From Sympetrum striolatum (taxonomy: Eukaryota; Arthropoda; Insecta; Odonata; Libellulidae), in the NCBI GenBank assembly GCA_947579665.1, contig OX388349.1, positions 74,776,841-74,840,840 of the forward strand: a stretch of 64,000 nt of DNA, given 5' to 3'. The number at the start of each line of letters is the position of its first letter. The first letter of the stretch is position 1. Positions 33,378 through 45,814 of the stretch are shown piece by piece. Made by a program: the position numbers and the translations under genes. The notes beneath the pieces were generated by a model that saw nothing but the letters and a program-made list of their open reading frames with translations, had not been told where the DNA came from and searched no databases.

Positions 33378-33724
33378 TCGGCGGACACGGAGCGCCCCCA
33401 ATTTGCTGCGCCAGGGGCAAAATGTCCCAGTTGCCCCAACACTCGCGACGGTGCTGGACCCTGTCATATAGATTGGTCAGATATTACGAGAAAAATCAGG
33501 AAAAATAACTGTTCCTGCCAAAACTTTTTCCAAATTCTTTAGGCTCGGGCTGAACAACACGAAATCTGAACTGATTATCAGCATAACTCGGTACCACTCG
33601 TCACTTTTTCTGCAATATTTGCAACGGAAAACTGGAGTTAGGCAACCACGCCATGCGAATTTATTTATTTATTGTGTTTTAAGTTCGCCCAACAAAAAAA
33701 ATTACAGGGCAAACACGAATGCAT

Positions 33725-34033
33725 TAGAGGTCTGCATGGGCCGGGCAAGCAGGCAGTCTATCGGGCTTAGGCCCACGGAAAATTCGTGAAGGAGAGAATT
33801 ATTCATTCTTAAAGAGCGTTATTTTCTTGCATAGCGGCAAAAGCCTCTTAAAGTTGCTACGCAATGCTTAACAAAATGCGCGGTCTTCGTGAAGGGTTAA
33901 AAAATGTATTAGTTCACAATTCACAACAACTTATTGCAGGGCGATTTATGGAAAGTTCGGGCTCGGATCGGGATTGAGAAAGAAACGTTAGGGCCGGGCT
34001 CGGGCTGAAATTTTCGGCCCATGCAGACCTCTA
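33725..34033. mobile_element. 309-bp hAT-like MITE
   Basis: Terminal inverted repeats TAGAGGTCTGCATGGGCCG at both ends, then cgggcxxgggct segments. Flanking octamers gaatgcat and gcgtgcat agree at six of eight positions, consistent with an aged 8-bp target duplication. Confidence 0.75.
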
Positions 34034-35235
34034 GCGTGCATCACCCCTTCAAAATCGTAACAACTTCGCAGCCTAAACCAGAAGCGCCAGATTGAGCATT
34101 TCGTGTCACATTGACCCAAACAGGTTATTCCCAGAACAAGTGAGATATTGATTATAGCTATCATACGTTCGATCCTAAAAGGTCATTAAGTACCAATTCT
34201 CACAATGAGTATTCATTGAACGGAAATTTTTCGGAGCACTTCATAGAATGATAAAGAATTGAGCATATGTTTAGAAGATGTGCTTTTGTAACATAAACGG
34301 TAAATATTTATTCCAATGCAGTCTGAGGTTCGACGTCAGGTCGAAGCAGAAATTAAAGCTTTCTTTGTTATTAAAACTAACGGACTCAATCAAACAAAAA
34401 TTAATTTAAATTTAATTCGCCTAAATTTATCTGTTCATCGCTTTCAATAGCAATTTTATGGAAAGACGATGAAAGCCAGCGTCTCTTAAATTCACGCAAA
34501 TAAAAACTGAGTTTACAGTTGAGTCCATAGATTTTACACGGGAGCACGAGTGTTAATTAAATTACAAAAAATGTACGTAAAAACCGTATCAAATGGAGCT
34601 ACATTCAGTTTCTTTGGAGAAAGGGATTAGTAGTATGCTCTTTAATTTTAATGAATTCGTTGATTGAGACGGTAATTACCCATATGAGTAAAAGAACAGT
34701 TGATTATCCTGCTATTAATTACTCGATAAAACTGAATCCCGACAACTGCTCGCCTAAGCAATTCAATGACTCTCATTAAGGAATTTCTTATTCGAGATAT
34801 TACAGTATAAGGCAATACATTCTATTAAAAATGCTAAGATAAAAACGCAAGCGGTACAAAATTACTCTCAGATGTAAGTTGGAAATCTTTGAAAGGAATG
34901 AGAGTGGAAGGTAGGCTGCGATTGCTGGATAAATTCAGGGAAAGTACTACATTTGTGGAAGACGTGACTGGTATAACGAGACCCCCTGCTACCTCGGTCG
35001 GTCCGATAATGAGCGTAAATTAAGAGAAATAGATGCTGGGACTAGCCACTTTAAAAATTCATTCTTTCCGCGAACGATATGCGATAATAACAACTGACGA
35101 AGATTTTGAGGAACTTTGTTTGAAACTAAAGCAGTTTGAACGCCAAATGTTCACACCCCTTGCCACGCGTCGAAATAGGGCTTGCGGGATATTAATGTGA
35201 ATTTCGATAAAAAGTGATAAAAATATAATTTTTAA
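34034..35235. other. No gene seen
   Basis: AT-rich; no supportable exon or repeat. Confidence 0.5.
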
Positions 35236-35239
35236 TGTA

Positions 35240-35316
35240 CACTCCTGGCCAAAATTAACGCAGCACCTCCCTAGCGATCCTTACGGCCGGTGGTGCGTTA
35301 ATTTTGGCCAGGACTG
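35240..35316. mobile_element. 77-bp mariner/Tc1-type MITE, copy 2
   Basis: Inverted copy of 21736-21812, with better-matched arms (about 28 bp) and TA at 35238-39 and 35317-18. Same length and central loop (ctagcgatccttacggcc). Confidence 0.9.
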
Positions 35317-35320
35317 TACA

Positions 35321-37140
35321 TTCATGATGAAAGAAAACCGGTGAGACTTATGGTCGCGGGAAATTCAAGCAATTACAATGCAAGATTCGGAATACAGTGG
35401 ATTTAATTCGAACCTGAAGAGATTAGTAAAGAAATTCGTATTAATTCATTAAAATGAAATTAATTTACATTTCTCTTCCACCTGCTTCCGGCTGTTGTTC
35501 AGTGCGGATTCAATTTTGGCAAATACACATGCTTCCGCTAGTGGACAGGAGTTCAGAGGACAGCAATATAATGTTTGCTTCACATTGTTTCTCTAATATT
35601 AGCTTGTTTGTTTCTCCCCAGTGAGTTTGCGCACTTGTGGAATTCAAGTTTCAACATAGAAATTTGATTTCGGCAGAAAGACTTATCTCCACCGTTAATT
35701 GTGCTTTTCTATCCAATTTCTGGTGAAAAACCAATAGATTTTCCTTTATGTAATCTTATGGACGAAGATGGCCTTAGTTGGACGGATTCAGAATCAGCGA
35801 GAGTATATGTACCAAAAGAGTAGAAAGTGCCATTCACGTTTCGAAGGAAAGCGACGATAGATTACCGTTTCGATGAAGGGAGTGAAGAATCTACTAATAC
35901 CTCATTTAAAAGTTACCGATGAATAATAGAGGCGAATTTGCAAAGGTTGAGAAACAACCCTCCGTCGATGTCACCAATAGAAAGGTCACGAAAACCAGAT
36001 CCACATTAGAGCTATGAAGCTGTTTACGTCACTCGTGATGCAATCACGGCTCAGCATTTGGAAACGCGATTTCGTGAACATTTTCTTTTCTCCCAGAGAA
36101 AAACATCGATCCCTCGTGAGCATATCTTGTCAGGTTCGGTAGTGTTTTATTACATTCTACGAAGAGTGCTGTTAGTTATGTGGCTGTTGATCAACGATGA
36201 GCCAGAAAAAATGCATCAGGCGGGAATGGTGGTAAAATAATGATGATAAAAATTTTTAAGAATCCCTAGCTTTCTATACACAATTTGGCAATTTGCTTAT
36301 TTTCACTTGTTTGTGTTAAATTTCAATTCGTATTGATTGATCAATTATACGATGCGGCCATTCCAAAAGACATCGATAGTGTGATCGTGTTTCTGCTATC
36401 ATATCTTGGTGAATGAAATACTTTTTTATTGTCTTTAGACACATGATGGAGAACAATATATATTTCGTCAATTTTTTTTAAGTCTTGATCATGGCTGTAA
36501 TGACATGAAAGCTTCTAATGTATTAGTAAACAGAAAAGTGGCACTAATTAAGGTTTCTACTCAAGAAATGCTAAGAATTAACATATAGATTCATTTTGCT
36601 TCACTTATTTTGACAAGTTCCGCTAATAGTATTCTTGCTTGGTGAGAAAAATAAGGGCAAACTACCTTACCAATCATCTGGTAAGCCTCATTTTCTACAG
36701 CTAGCTTAGAAGGAGGGATGTTATAATTAGCCTTCGAGGTGAGATTATACTTTACAAACAGAGTATACAAGTACTATGCTCCTTGGTATGCTGTAAATTA
36801 GAACTGTTGCTTTCCTTCACGATTCCACAGCGATAACTTTAATATCCTCTGTTGCATTTAAGTCTCGTATTTTTAGCACTAACCGAGCTGAACTCCATTA
36901 TTATTATGAACATAACCGAGGTCTATTTCCTCAACAGCAGGGGGTCATAAGCAAGGGAAAGCCAGTTTCCTCCACTTCCCTCCAGACGAAATTTCGAGAA
37001 CTAACCGAAATGGTGATCTTACTCTATCGAACGATTCCCTGCCAATTATTGGTCTTACAGTGGACCAAAAGCGTATACGGTCGAATTCAGCTATTTGCGT
37101 CACCGAGTAACATTCGGCGATTTACGAAATCAATTTGCCC
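35321..37140. other. No gene seen
   Basis: A short frame at 36058-36240 is open but lacks splice or promoter support. Confidence 0.5.
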
Positions 37141-37178
37141 GTTATAAAATGTAAATTAATTAATTTACATTTTATAAC
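37141..37178. repeat. Perfect 38-bp palindrome without loop
   Basis: gttataaaatgtaaattaa followed by its exact reverse complement. AT-rich and able to form a cruciform. No target duplication seen. Confidence 0.95.
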
Positions 37179-37595
37179 ATTACTGGTAGGTTGAAAGTAA
37201 GCGACCGTTGAATATAGCCACAAGTATTTCAACGATCACTTCGACTTCTCTTCAATTATTGGTTTGTACCTGTATCCACCCAAAAGCAAGGGTAGTATCA
37301 CTAGGGTGATGTTTTCGAAGAGTGATTAACGGTGGGATCTTAAATAAAGCTGTCGGTATGGGCGATTAGCTGCTTGGGAAAACATTCTAATGATCGCGCT
37401 CTGAGAAATGAGATATGTACCGTAATTGATTGGTGTAGTTTTTATTCCTGGCATGAGGAGGAATAAATCCACATAAAGTTAACTGACATAATATATTAAA
37501 AGGTTAGTATAGGATAACGAATTATCTGCACGGATCCTGGCCACCGTACGCCTAGTATATGGTGCCCTTATCAATAAATTATGATCGCCTACGGT

Positions 37596-38151
37596 TTATA
37601 CATTTATTGAAAAATAACCATTCCTATTACGAAAGGTTTCTGCGTTATCACCGCCCGGTGAATTTATTCGTATATGCGTACAGTCTATGGCACCCAAAAC
37701 ACCAGGGAAATTAGCGATGTCGTAAAAGCCATCCATCACAGCTCTTCGTTCTCGCGGAGAATTAGGGAAGCGCACGAACTGAAGTCTTGCAAATGCCACC
37801 GATACCTCGTCGATTGCACGTAGAGCAGTAGTTTAGTGGTTCGGTGTATTCCGTAATAATCTCCTATCAACATGTGAAACGCACCTGTGGCGTAAAATCT
37901 CAACGCAGTCAAAAGTTTGTCGAAAGAGGATTGTTTCTCTGGCTTGGATATTCAAGATGATGGCGAAAATTTTCAAAGAGGGAATGCACTGTTAATTTTC
38001 TCAGCCTACATCTTTCGTGGAATTTAGTTTCAATTAAATTATCGAAAGGATTCACCCTAGCGTCATGGTTTCCACACTATAAATAATTGTGGTTTTCTAA
38101 ATAATCAAAATACAGGAGTTCATCTTCAAAATTATCAAACCGAAACGCCAT
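37596..38151 (-). pseudogene. PIF/Harbinger transposase relic
   Basis: From 38151 the minus strand encodes the acidic start (MAFRFDNFEDELLYFDYLEN), then after a stop RVNPFDNLIETKFHERCRLR and LFENFRHHLEYPSQRNNPLS, the helical region of Harbinger nucleases. A frameshift leads to LRFYATGAFHMLIGDYYGIH. Another shift leads to the DDE domain start: FPGVLGAIDCTHIRINSP with the first catalytic aspartate, and NRNGYFSINV. The rest of the catalytic domain (second Asp and Glu) is missing. One stop and at least two shifts make it inactive. Confidence 0.88.
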
Positions 38152-38215
38152 AATTGTTTAATACTCTTGTTGCTACACCGATTAAGTATCAGTCGATTTC
38201 GGTCGATTAATTCTT

Positions 38216-38340
38216 AACCGCGGTCAGCTGTTTGGTTAACGCTAATTGAGGTTGGTGCACATGAAAATGGCCTTAACCGCGGTTAGTTAACAATTTAACC
38301 CCGGTTAAGCCTTAACCGAGATAAGTGCACTTAGTTTTTA
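38216..38340 (-). mobile_element. Terminal / subterminal repeats of the Harbinger element
   Basis: Repeated TTAACCGCGGTTAA-type palindromes and a terminal CTAAGTGCACTTATCTCGG-like end lie just upstream of the transposase start. The opposite terminus was not recognised near 37.5 kb, so the element is 3'-truncated. Confidence 0.6.
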
Positions 38341-38611
38341 TGATCTGTTAGTAATGCATTGAACTTGTGATTGAACATGCCTAGCATTTTTTATTTCCTC
38401 AGATTTATGTTATTACAGTTCGGTAATTGTTACTCCACCTTACCTATGATGGAACACAATGAACGATAGTTATCATTATGATATGAAAGAGATTATAAAG
38501 ACGATTGTGGTTTAGAATTATTCTGAGGAAAAATGATGATTGAAATAAATTTTAACTTTGCCCATGAAAGAGTGCTTCTTAACCCAAAGTTATACAGAAG
38601 TGAGAAATAGT

Positions 38612-38712
38612 CACTTGACTGGGACTCGAACCCAGATCTCTCTCGGGCAGGTATTCTAACCTAAGGAAACGTAAAAGAATAAACACTGCCCGGACACTTT
38701 TTACAGTGGTGG
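38612..38712 (-). mobile_element. tRNA-derived SINE
   Basis: On the minus strand an A box (TTAGGTTAGAATACC) is followed by GCCCGAGAGAGATCT and the B box GGGTTCGAGTCCC, as in tRNA heads. The relatives at 45815 and 48820 share the B-box side. Confidence 0.6.
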
Positions 38713-41384
38713 AGATGTGCCGGTCAAAGGTTCTGAATTGTTTAGTTTCATACAGATAAAGAAACCATTAGGAACAAAGGGATTTATATAAGATATCAGA
38801 TGACCTAAAAGTTAACGAAACCACTATTAAATACGGCGAATTGCTTGAAAATGGGTAATTTTTTACCTACTCTGGATTGCCTCAATTACCTACTTATTTT
38901 CCAATATTCAGACATGCATATGGAACCGTGAGGAAAAGAATACCGTTCGCTATAAAGCAAAAAATTAAGGAAAGGCGAAGTCATGTCAATAGGAAAATAA
39001 AAGGGGGGTTTAGGCTGACAAGAGTGAAGAGACAAGCGATGGTGCTTCTTTTGTTGGAAACTCAAAATAGTGAAGTGGCAACGTGGTTCTGGGACGGTCG
39101 GGGAGGTAAGGGTTCTTCGCAGTTCCCCCTCCCTCCCCTCGGAGCAACGGGTGATGCGTTTAGTTATTCGCATTAAAATATAAAAATTCTTAAGAACGGT
39201 CCGCTAGATTCTCTACATCTCCCCTTAGTTCCTCCTGGTCAACGCTGCTTTGGGTTGTATGGGGTACCTCTGAGGGCGATCCAAGACTGGGAGGTAACCT
39301 TGACCACATTTCGTCGAGAAGGTAAGTTACAGAATTCGTCATTCGATTGCAGTTGAATGGAGGGAGTGTGACGCTCACAATCCCCTCGAAGGGTATGAAT
39401 AGGTTGAAATTAGGAGCATATGATACCCGTTTTCTATACTTATTATCCTTTGCTCTTACTCTCAATACATGGCCGCATGGTGTTCTTGTCTGTCCTACAG
39501 TGGAAATGGGAATAGAAAATTTCCATTACAGCACGCGATACGCCACTGTTTTCGCAATTCTCTTTCGTGAGTGATTTCAATGGTTGTTTCATGGCCAAGT
39601 GTCTACTGGAAGGATTACTCATTCAAATCAATCTGTCGCAGATCAGCAGACCTCTTTGACCACCTGTCTTCCGTACTTAAAATCCTCCCAATGTCCCAAT
39701 TCTTACGATTAGCAGTTGAGTTTTACTTTATCGAGTTGAGACATTTCAATTAGCATGCGCTACGTTTTGCCCAAATATTCGCAGTTGGTGCTATTCGTCC
39801 TCAAATGTTTTGGAATCCATCTACTGCGAATTTTTAAATGTGACAGCTCTGAGGCTCTTTATTCAAGCCGGGCATATTCGTTATTTCTCATTCTTTGTAC
39901 TTACTTCATGTCATAACTTACTTCCACAACAAATAGATTTTTTATACAAGTTAAGCCAATGACGCGGCAGCCGATTTCTTGTACTTCTTTTCGCGTACTA
40001 GCCAGATGCCTTCCTCCGTACGCTAGGCCGCAAAAATTCTTGAAATTTGAACCGACGGAAAATGAGGCATCGCAGTGTGGGTTTGAGTCGACATAGGCTT
40101 GCCAATATACACGAGAATAGGCTGACTGCAGACATACAAACATGGCCATTCGTGAATAGTTTTTGCATACGAATCTGCAAGTCGCTTACGCTGATCAAGT
40201 CCGCACGCTAAAAAAACACAGTTTCGGCACGTTTTTTTCTATGGAGCTCACTGTGCGCCAGCGTTCCTCAGTTTATTTCACAAATTTTTCTCATTTATTC
40301 ATCATGGACGGAAAAAATTATGATAATAGGAAATACAACACTAGTGAATATAAGACATTCTATTTCATTGCACATACCGTTCCTTCAAGAATGATATGAT
40401 ACTCGGCCTCTCTAAATGGAGACTCGGGATTGTAGTTGATATGATCAGGCATTTCAATGCCTAACTGAGGTAATTAATTTCCTTGGTAAAAATATTTATT
40501 CGTTATTTCTTATGACATATTAGGGTGCTTTGAAGAACTACTATGCCGACTATTCATCAAATCAAGACCTAAGTAACTTATTTCTTGTAATATTTCTTTC
40601 ATCGATAAGAATATGTTACGAGATAGATGGCGTAAAACTTATCTCAAACATGTCATTGATTTAAATCGTTTTCCTGATATTTACCGCATTTCTCCGTGAC
40701 CTTCTTTTCCATTGATTTGAAAATACACGCCGAAATGTCGTGAGCGACTTTCAGCATCCCATTCTTGTAAAAGAATCAGTATATAAGAATTGTGAGCCCG
40801 ATAATAAGAATAATCAAAGGAAAAGCAAAACTAAGCGATGGTAATGAAAAGTTTTCGTGAGTTAGGTATAGCCTTTTTTCGATCCAAAGATCAAATGATT
40901 AATTAATCTGCAATGAACTAAACATAACCTGAAAAGGATCACTAAGGTTTGCTGAATTCCTATTCTTATGAAATTGCTTAAGGCAACAGAATTTCCGACA
41001 TGTAGGTGTAATTACATCGCAAACTTTTACTCTCCGTTTGCCCTCTTCCCTCCCTCTCATCTACCTAATACGTTCCGTCCAAACAGTGCGTGAGACGAAG
41101 AAGAAGTTTGAAGCGTTGCATAGGAGTCATTCACTTGCGATTGAGAAAACTTAAACCGTGCGGTGAGAACCATGAGCATAAAGATCAAAACCATGGAGAA
41201 GTGCGAAAGCTATTTATGGAAGGATAACGAAAAGAATATCAGGAATATAGATCTCGAACCCTGTTAAAATCACTTAAAAACTCTTACCTCTTCTCTTGAA
41301 TAGGATTTAATTTAATTTCAATGTTTTCAGATACCGTTGACGAAAAATATTGTCTTCTGATATTTTTATAAACGTGGAATGAGG
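38713..41384. other. No gene established; weak exon-like signals near 39320
   Basis: A plus-strand segment ends at CGAGAAG then gtaagt (39322) and another at GGGGAG then gtaagg (39106), but no matching acceptor, domain or promoter was found. The rest is anonymous AT-rich sequence. Confidence 0.4.
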
Positions 41385-41480
41385 AGGAGGTGGAATTTTC
41401 AAGTCCGTTTTTCCTTTGGAATTTTCCTGGGTGCACGCCCTTATGTGAAATGTCACCATAACCCTTTCCTTATTCAAAGA
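41385..41480 (+). mobile_element. SINE body fragment (26.5-kb family)
   Basis: cgtttttcctttggaatttt then cctgggtgcacgcccttatg matches the body of the SINE at 26610-26680. The tRNA-like head is missing. Confidence 0.6.
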
Positions 41481-41984
41481 TGATATTTTCATGTATAGAG
41501 TAATATATCTGAAAAAAGTTACCGAGTTTAATATTGGACTGAAGGAAAACCATATACCAGCAATACTTCATTCTAGAGGGAATTTCTATAGTATATGTAA
41601 CTGAAAATGAGAAGTAAATTAACGAAAAAGACTTCGAAAGTGAAATATCTTGTTAGAGGTCATACTTCGAAATGATGCTTATTCGACTAAATTCTTATTC
41701 AGTTTATCCAATTTGTCCTTGCCTAGACATAGAATCTATTAGTTACAGCAATGAAAATAATACATGTATATTTTATCTCCTTCGATACTTGTCTAGAGTC
41801 CGTAAAATGAATACTACTTTGATTTTTTGGAATAATTAAACCCTGCAACATACAACATACATATTGAGGCGTATTTCTAATGATAATATTTGAGCAGCCA
41901 GCATAGAACCGAAGCATAAAAATAAAGGACAGCCGCCCATAATCTGAGAGAGGTGTTCCATATTTTATAGTCTTCCATAATTTG

Positions 41985-42535
41985 CCATTATTTTTGTCAT
42001 TTTGTGGAGATAATATTGAAAATTGCGAAGGAAAGGGATAACTTTAGCAAAATTTCAATTTTTATCCTCTATTTTTCCTTTATTATTATTATTTTGCCGA
42101 AATAATATCGAAAATTGATAAAAAAATGGATAATTTTAGCGGAATTTCAATTTCATTCCTTTATTCTGTCTGTATCATCATTTTGTTGAGATAATATCGA
42201 AAAAAGCGTCGAAAAGGGATACAATTAGCGAAACTTAAATATTTTTAGCCCAATTTAGCCTTGATTGAGCCTTTGTCGAGGTCATATCGAAAAAAGCTAC
42301 GAAAACGGATAATGTTGGCGAAATTTATATTTCTTCACTCTATTCTGAATTAATTTCGTTATTTTGTCGAGATAAAATCGAAAAAAGGATCGAAAAGTGA
42401 TGTTTTTAGCAAAATATTAATCTTATTATTTTATTTTGCTTTAATTTTCGTCATTTGGCCGAGATAATATCGATAAAAGCAATAAAAAGGGACTCTTTAA
42501 GCGAAATTTTATTTTCTTCTCTCTTTTGCCATTGT
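41985..42535. repeat. Diverged tandem repeat, period about 90 bp (six units)
   Basis: Units start near 42000, 42092, 42180, 42271, 42361 and 42452. Core: ttttgtcgagataatatcga then aaaagg.ataxtttagcgaaattt. It ends just before the foldback element and resembles the tandem DNA on its other side. Confidence 0.8.
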
Positions 42536-42693
42536 TTCGTATTTCGAACACAAACTTCAGTTTATAGAAGGAACAAACGAACAGACTAACAAACGAACTA
42601 AATTTTCTTATTCTTTTGGCGGTATTTTTGCTAAAGTTTTGGAAAACCTAGTAGTAGATGGACCTGTTTTGAAGGTATAAAAATATTATTTTA

Positions 42694-44708
42694 CGAGTAA
42701 AATGTAGCTTGCATTCTGCAAGCAGATCGGCAATACTAATTTCATATCGGCATCATATCCGGACGGTCCTCAAAAGAAAAAAAAAGAATTGAAAGTTTTC
42801 TTGAAATTTACTGGCATTTCATCGTCTGGCATCGAACCCGGGTCTTTACTGAAAACTCACTATGCAGCAAAATAGAAGATTAGCGTCTCTAACTATGTGT
42901 GAAAATTCAAGCAGAAATATTGGCTGCAACTGCCTCAAACTACGTTCTACTTTTCACGAATGTAAATGGCTCTCTGGATTCGAACCAAGGACGATCTTGG
43001 AAATCTAAAAGATGTTTCTGAAAGTTATTTATGATCTCTATCTATATGCCGAATTTCAAGTTTCTATATTATTGGGAAAGGGTTCAAAATAGTTCCTAAA
43101 AATTGAATCAATAACTGATTGTAGAGACGCCTGGTGTCGAACCCAGGACCTACTGGCAGCTGTGAAAACACATTATGACTTGGTTTGACCTGATCTTATT
43201 AAATGCAAAGTTTGAAGTCAACAACCTGCCAGGAAGTACCTAAAATTTGCTTCTGTATTCTCCATAAGAAATGCATTGTAAGATGTAAATGGCCCTCTGG
43301 GATCGAACCAAGGACCATCAGCGAGTTCTAAAATTTTATTATGAAATATATTTATGATATATATCCACGTGCCAAGTTTAAAGTTTTCAAGTCATCTGTA
43401 AGTAATTAAAAAAAATCTTAAAAATCGCAATGTAAAATAAACGGGAATATATTTGCCCTGGCCTAGCATCGAACCATGGATAATATTTGTAGATGTCTTT
43501 GTGGTTTCCTTTAGATATACACGGCATCTAGCGATCTCTAGAATTTCATGTTCCACAAGTGCCACCGACTTGAAATTTTTACGACGTTATGGCCATGACG
43601 TGTAACCTCCAGAAAAAAGCCGACATTGAACCTCGGTGTCATGGGTTCGATTCCAGAAGGCCCCAAAGTCGCGATTTTGTCCATAAGAATAGATGGTGGG
43701 GATTTTCGAAAATTTTTTTGAGGCACTTCCCGGAAAAGGAGAGAGTTGAAATTCAAGGGACCGCTAGATGCCGTGCATATCTAAAGGAATCCATATGGAC
43801 ATCTACGAATATTATCCTTGGTTCGATGCTAGGTCGGGGCAAAAATCGGCCGTTTAAAATACATTGTGGCGATATTTAAGATTTTTTTTGGACCCTTTCC
43901 CTATGGCATAGAAACTTGAAATTCGGTATGAGGTTAGATACCATTAAAATATATCATAATCGAATTTTACATATTCGCTGATGGTCCTTGGTTCGATCCC
44001 AGAGAGACATTTATATTCCTCAATGCATTTCTTACGGAGATAACAGAAACAAATTTTAGGTACTTGCAGGCATGCTATCGACTTCAAACTTTGCATGATA
44101 GAAGAACAAGTCTTAACAAATCAAACTATGCATTCACAGCTATCAATGTGTCCTGGGTTTTACACCAGGTGTCTCTGCAATCAGAAGTTGATCCGATTTT
44201 TAGGAATTATTTTAAACCTTTGCCAATAATATAGAAACTTCAAATTTGGCAAATAGATTGAGATCATAAATAATTTTCTGAAACATTTTTTAAATTACCA
44301 GGATCGTCCTTGGTTCAAGTCCTGAGAGCCATTTACATTCGTGAACATTAGAGCGTCTTTTGAGGCAGTTGTAGCCAATATTTCTGGTTGAATTTTCACA
44401 CATAGTTAGAGATGGTGATCTTCTATTGAGTTTCATAGTAGGTTTACCATTAAGACCCGGGTTCGATGCCAGACGATGAAATTTCAGCGAATTTTAAGAA
44501 AAAATGAAATCCTTTTTTTTTCTTATGAGGACCGTCCCGATGTGATGCCGATATGAAATTAGTATTGCTGATCTGCTTGCAGTATGCAAGCTACATTTTA
44601 CTCGTATATATATAAGTATATCCGGAGAAGCGTCTATATATAATAGATATCCGGAGAAGCGTCTATATATAATAGATATCCGGAGAAGCGTCTATATATA
44701 ATAGATAT
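42694..44708. mobile_element. 2-kb foldback element built from ~160-bp B-box-bearing units
   Basis: Left arm (42694 to about 43550) and right arm (about 43553-44607) are inverted copies. Each arm is a diverged array of roughly 160-bp units, and nearly every unit holds a GGTTCGA-type pol III B box. On the plus strand these are reversed at about 42833, 42979, 43138, 43303 and 43468, and direct at 43644, 43820, 43990, 44312 and 44460, with a decayed one near 44152. The right terminus has three tandem copies of a ~28-bp repeat. TATTATTTTA flanks the element at 42684-42693 and 44709-44718 as a possible target duplication. No transposase is encoded. Termini match those of 61532-62650. Confidence 0.8.
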
Positions 44709-44709
44709 T

Positions 44710-45640
44710 ATTATTTTATGTTTCGAACAAATATTCCACTGTTGTTAGTAAATTACGGAAATATTGGTTAATAATTTGTATTTTATCGTAATTTTTCATT
44801 ATTTTTGTTGTAATTTATCTGATATTCGAAAAAACGTACTCAAATTTGTTACCGTCTTGAAGATCTAAACGTGATATTGTTCAGTAAGATTTCACCTTTG
44901 CTATCCTATTCCAGAAAACTCCTCTAAGGAAAATACATTCTTTCGAAACATTTCAGTTTTTCGTCTGTATTTTACCAAAACTTCAAAAACAACTAGTCAA
45001 AATTGAAATAGTTTTGAATAAATATACGAGAGTTTTCAAACTTTAAACAAAAAATTATTTCTTGTAAGCAAAGTACGGAAGATCGGCAAATACTGGTATG
45101 AGTTTAGAAATTATTTATTTTTTTGGCTGTATTGTTCCTAAGATTCTATCAAATATGGTTTAATTTCATCTTGTTATGAGGATCGAAGCATTTTCGTTTC
45201 ATATTTTGAACAAGAATTCATGTTTTAAAAAAGAACGAACGAGCTAAATTAGAACTATACTAAAGAACGAACTATTTTTTAATACGAAAGAACCAGCGAA
45301 CGAACCAACGAACCAATAGTTGAACGAAGGAACGATCGACAGAAGGAATGAATAAAAGGAACTACCTTTCGTTCGAACGAAATTTATCAGTTTTCGTCTT
45401 TATTTTAGCTAAAATTCGACAAAAAGTATTAAAATTTAGTCTTGTATTGAAGGTATAATACTTCATATATTCACCAAAAATTCCTGTTTTTAGAATAAGC
45501 AAACGAACGGAAGATAGAAGGATCGAACCAACGAATTTCTTCAGTTTTAATGCTGCATTTTAGCTAAAATCTATCAAATTCCGGAAAATTCCTATTACGG
45601 AAATACGGAAACAGAAAAAGGATAAACGATTACACTAAAG
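44710..45640 (+). repeat. Diverged ~180-bp tandem repeat with (GAAC)n runs
   Basis: Recurring blocks: tcagttttcgtctxtatttt with agctaaaattc (near 44955, 45385, 45540), and runs of cgaacgaacc. The block gtttcgaacaaatattcc with gttagtaaattacgg recurs inverted at 49405, so this unit is mirrored at 49070-49610. Confidence 0.65.
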
Positions 45641-45814
45641 CTAAAGCCTGATAGAGAAATCGGGAAAGGGAAAAAAGCATAGACCACGCAGCATGTATCA
45701 CTTATTTATAATTGATGAATATCTATGCATAGAAAAACATGTCTCTCATACAAAGTGATTGGAAAACTATCCTATGTTTGTACAAGAAGAGAGAAAAAAA
45801 AAGAGAGAAAAATA

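Larger units (their letters stand above)
29973..33456 (-). mobile_element. hAT-type DNA transposon (outer), 8-bp target duplication
   Basis: Terminal inverted repeats CAGCGCCGTCGCTAG and (reversed) CAGCACCGTCGCGAG are flanked by an exact 8-bp duplication gaccctgt (29965-29972 and 33457-33464), the hAT hallmark. On the minus strand an open frame runs across the two sides of the inner insertion: KMPKLSQLFNN upstream of it continues as TQAPLQNHQARVIEHKHYKN downstream. It then runs into an acidic region and off the terminal repeat. KxPKxSxLxxF motifs are common near hAT transposase N-termini. The catalytic core is absent, so this is a deletion derivative. Confidence 0.85.

Noticed and set aside
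39190..39325. Possible plus-strand exon ending CGAGAAG then gtaagt
   Set aside because: No matching acceptor, conserved motif or partner exon. The donor may be chance.
43589..43879. 96-codon frame shared with 62254-62538
   Set aside because: Part of the foldback arms. The shared frame contains the translated B boxes (GFDSRRP), typical of tRNA-like repeats, and differs by an indel between copies.
42694..44708. Possible tRNA gene cluster
   Set aside because: Only B boxes are present; no A box at proper distance, acceptor stem or anticodon arm could be drawn for any unit.
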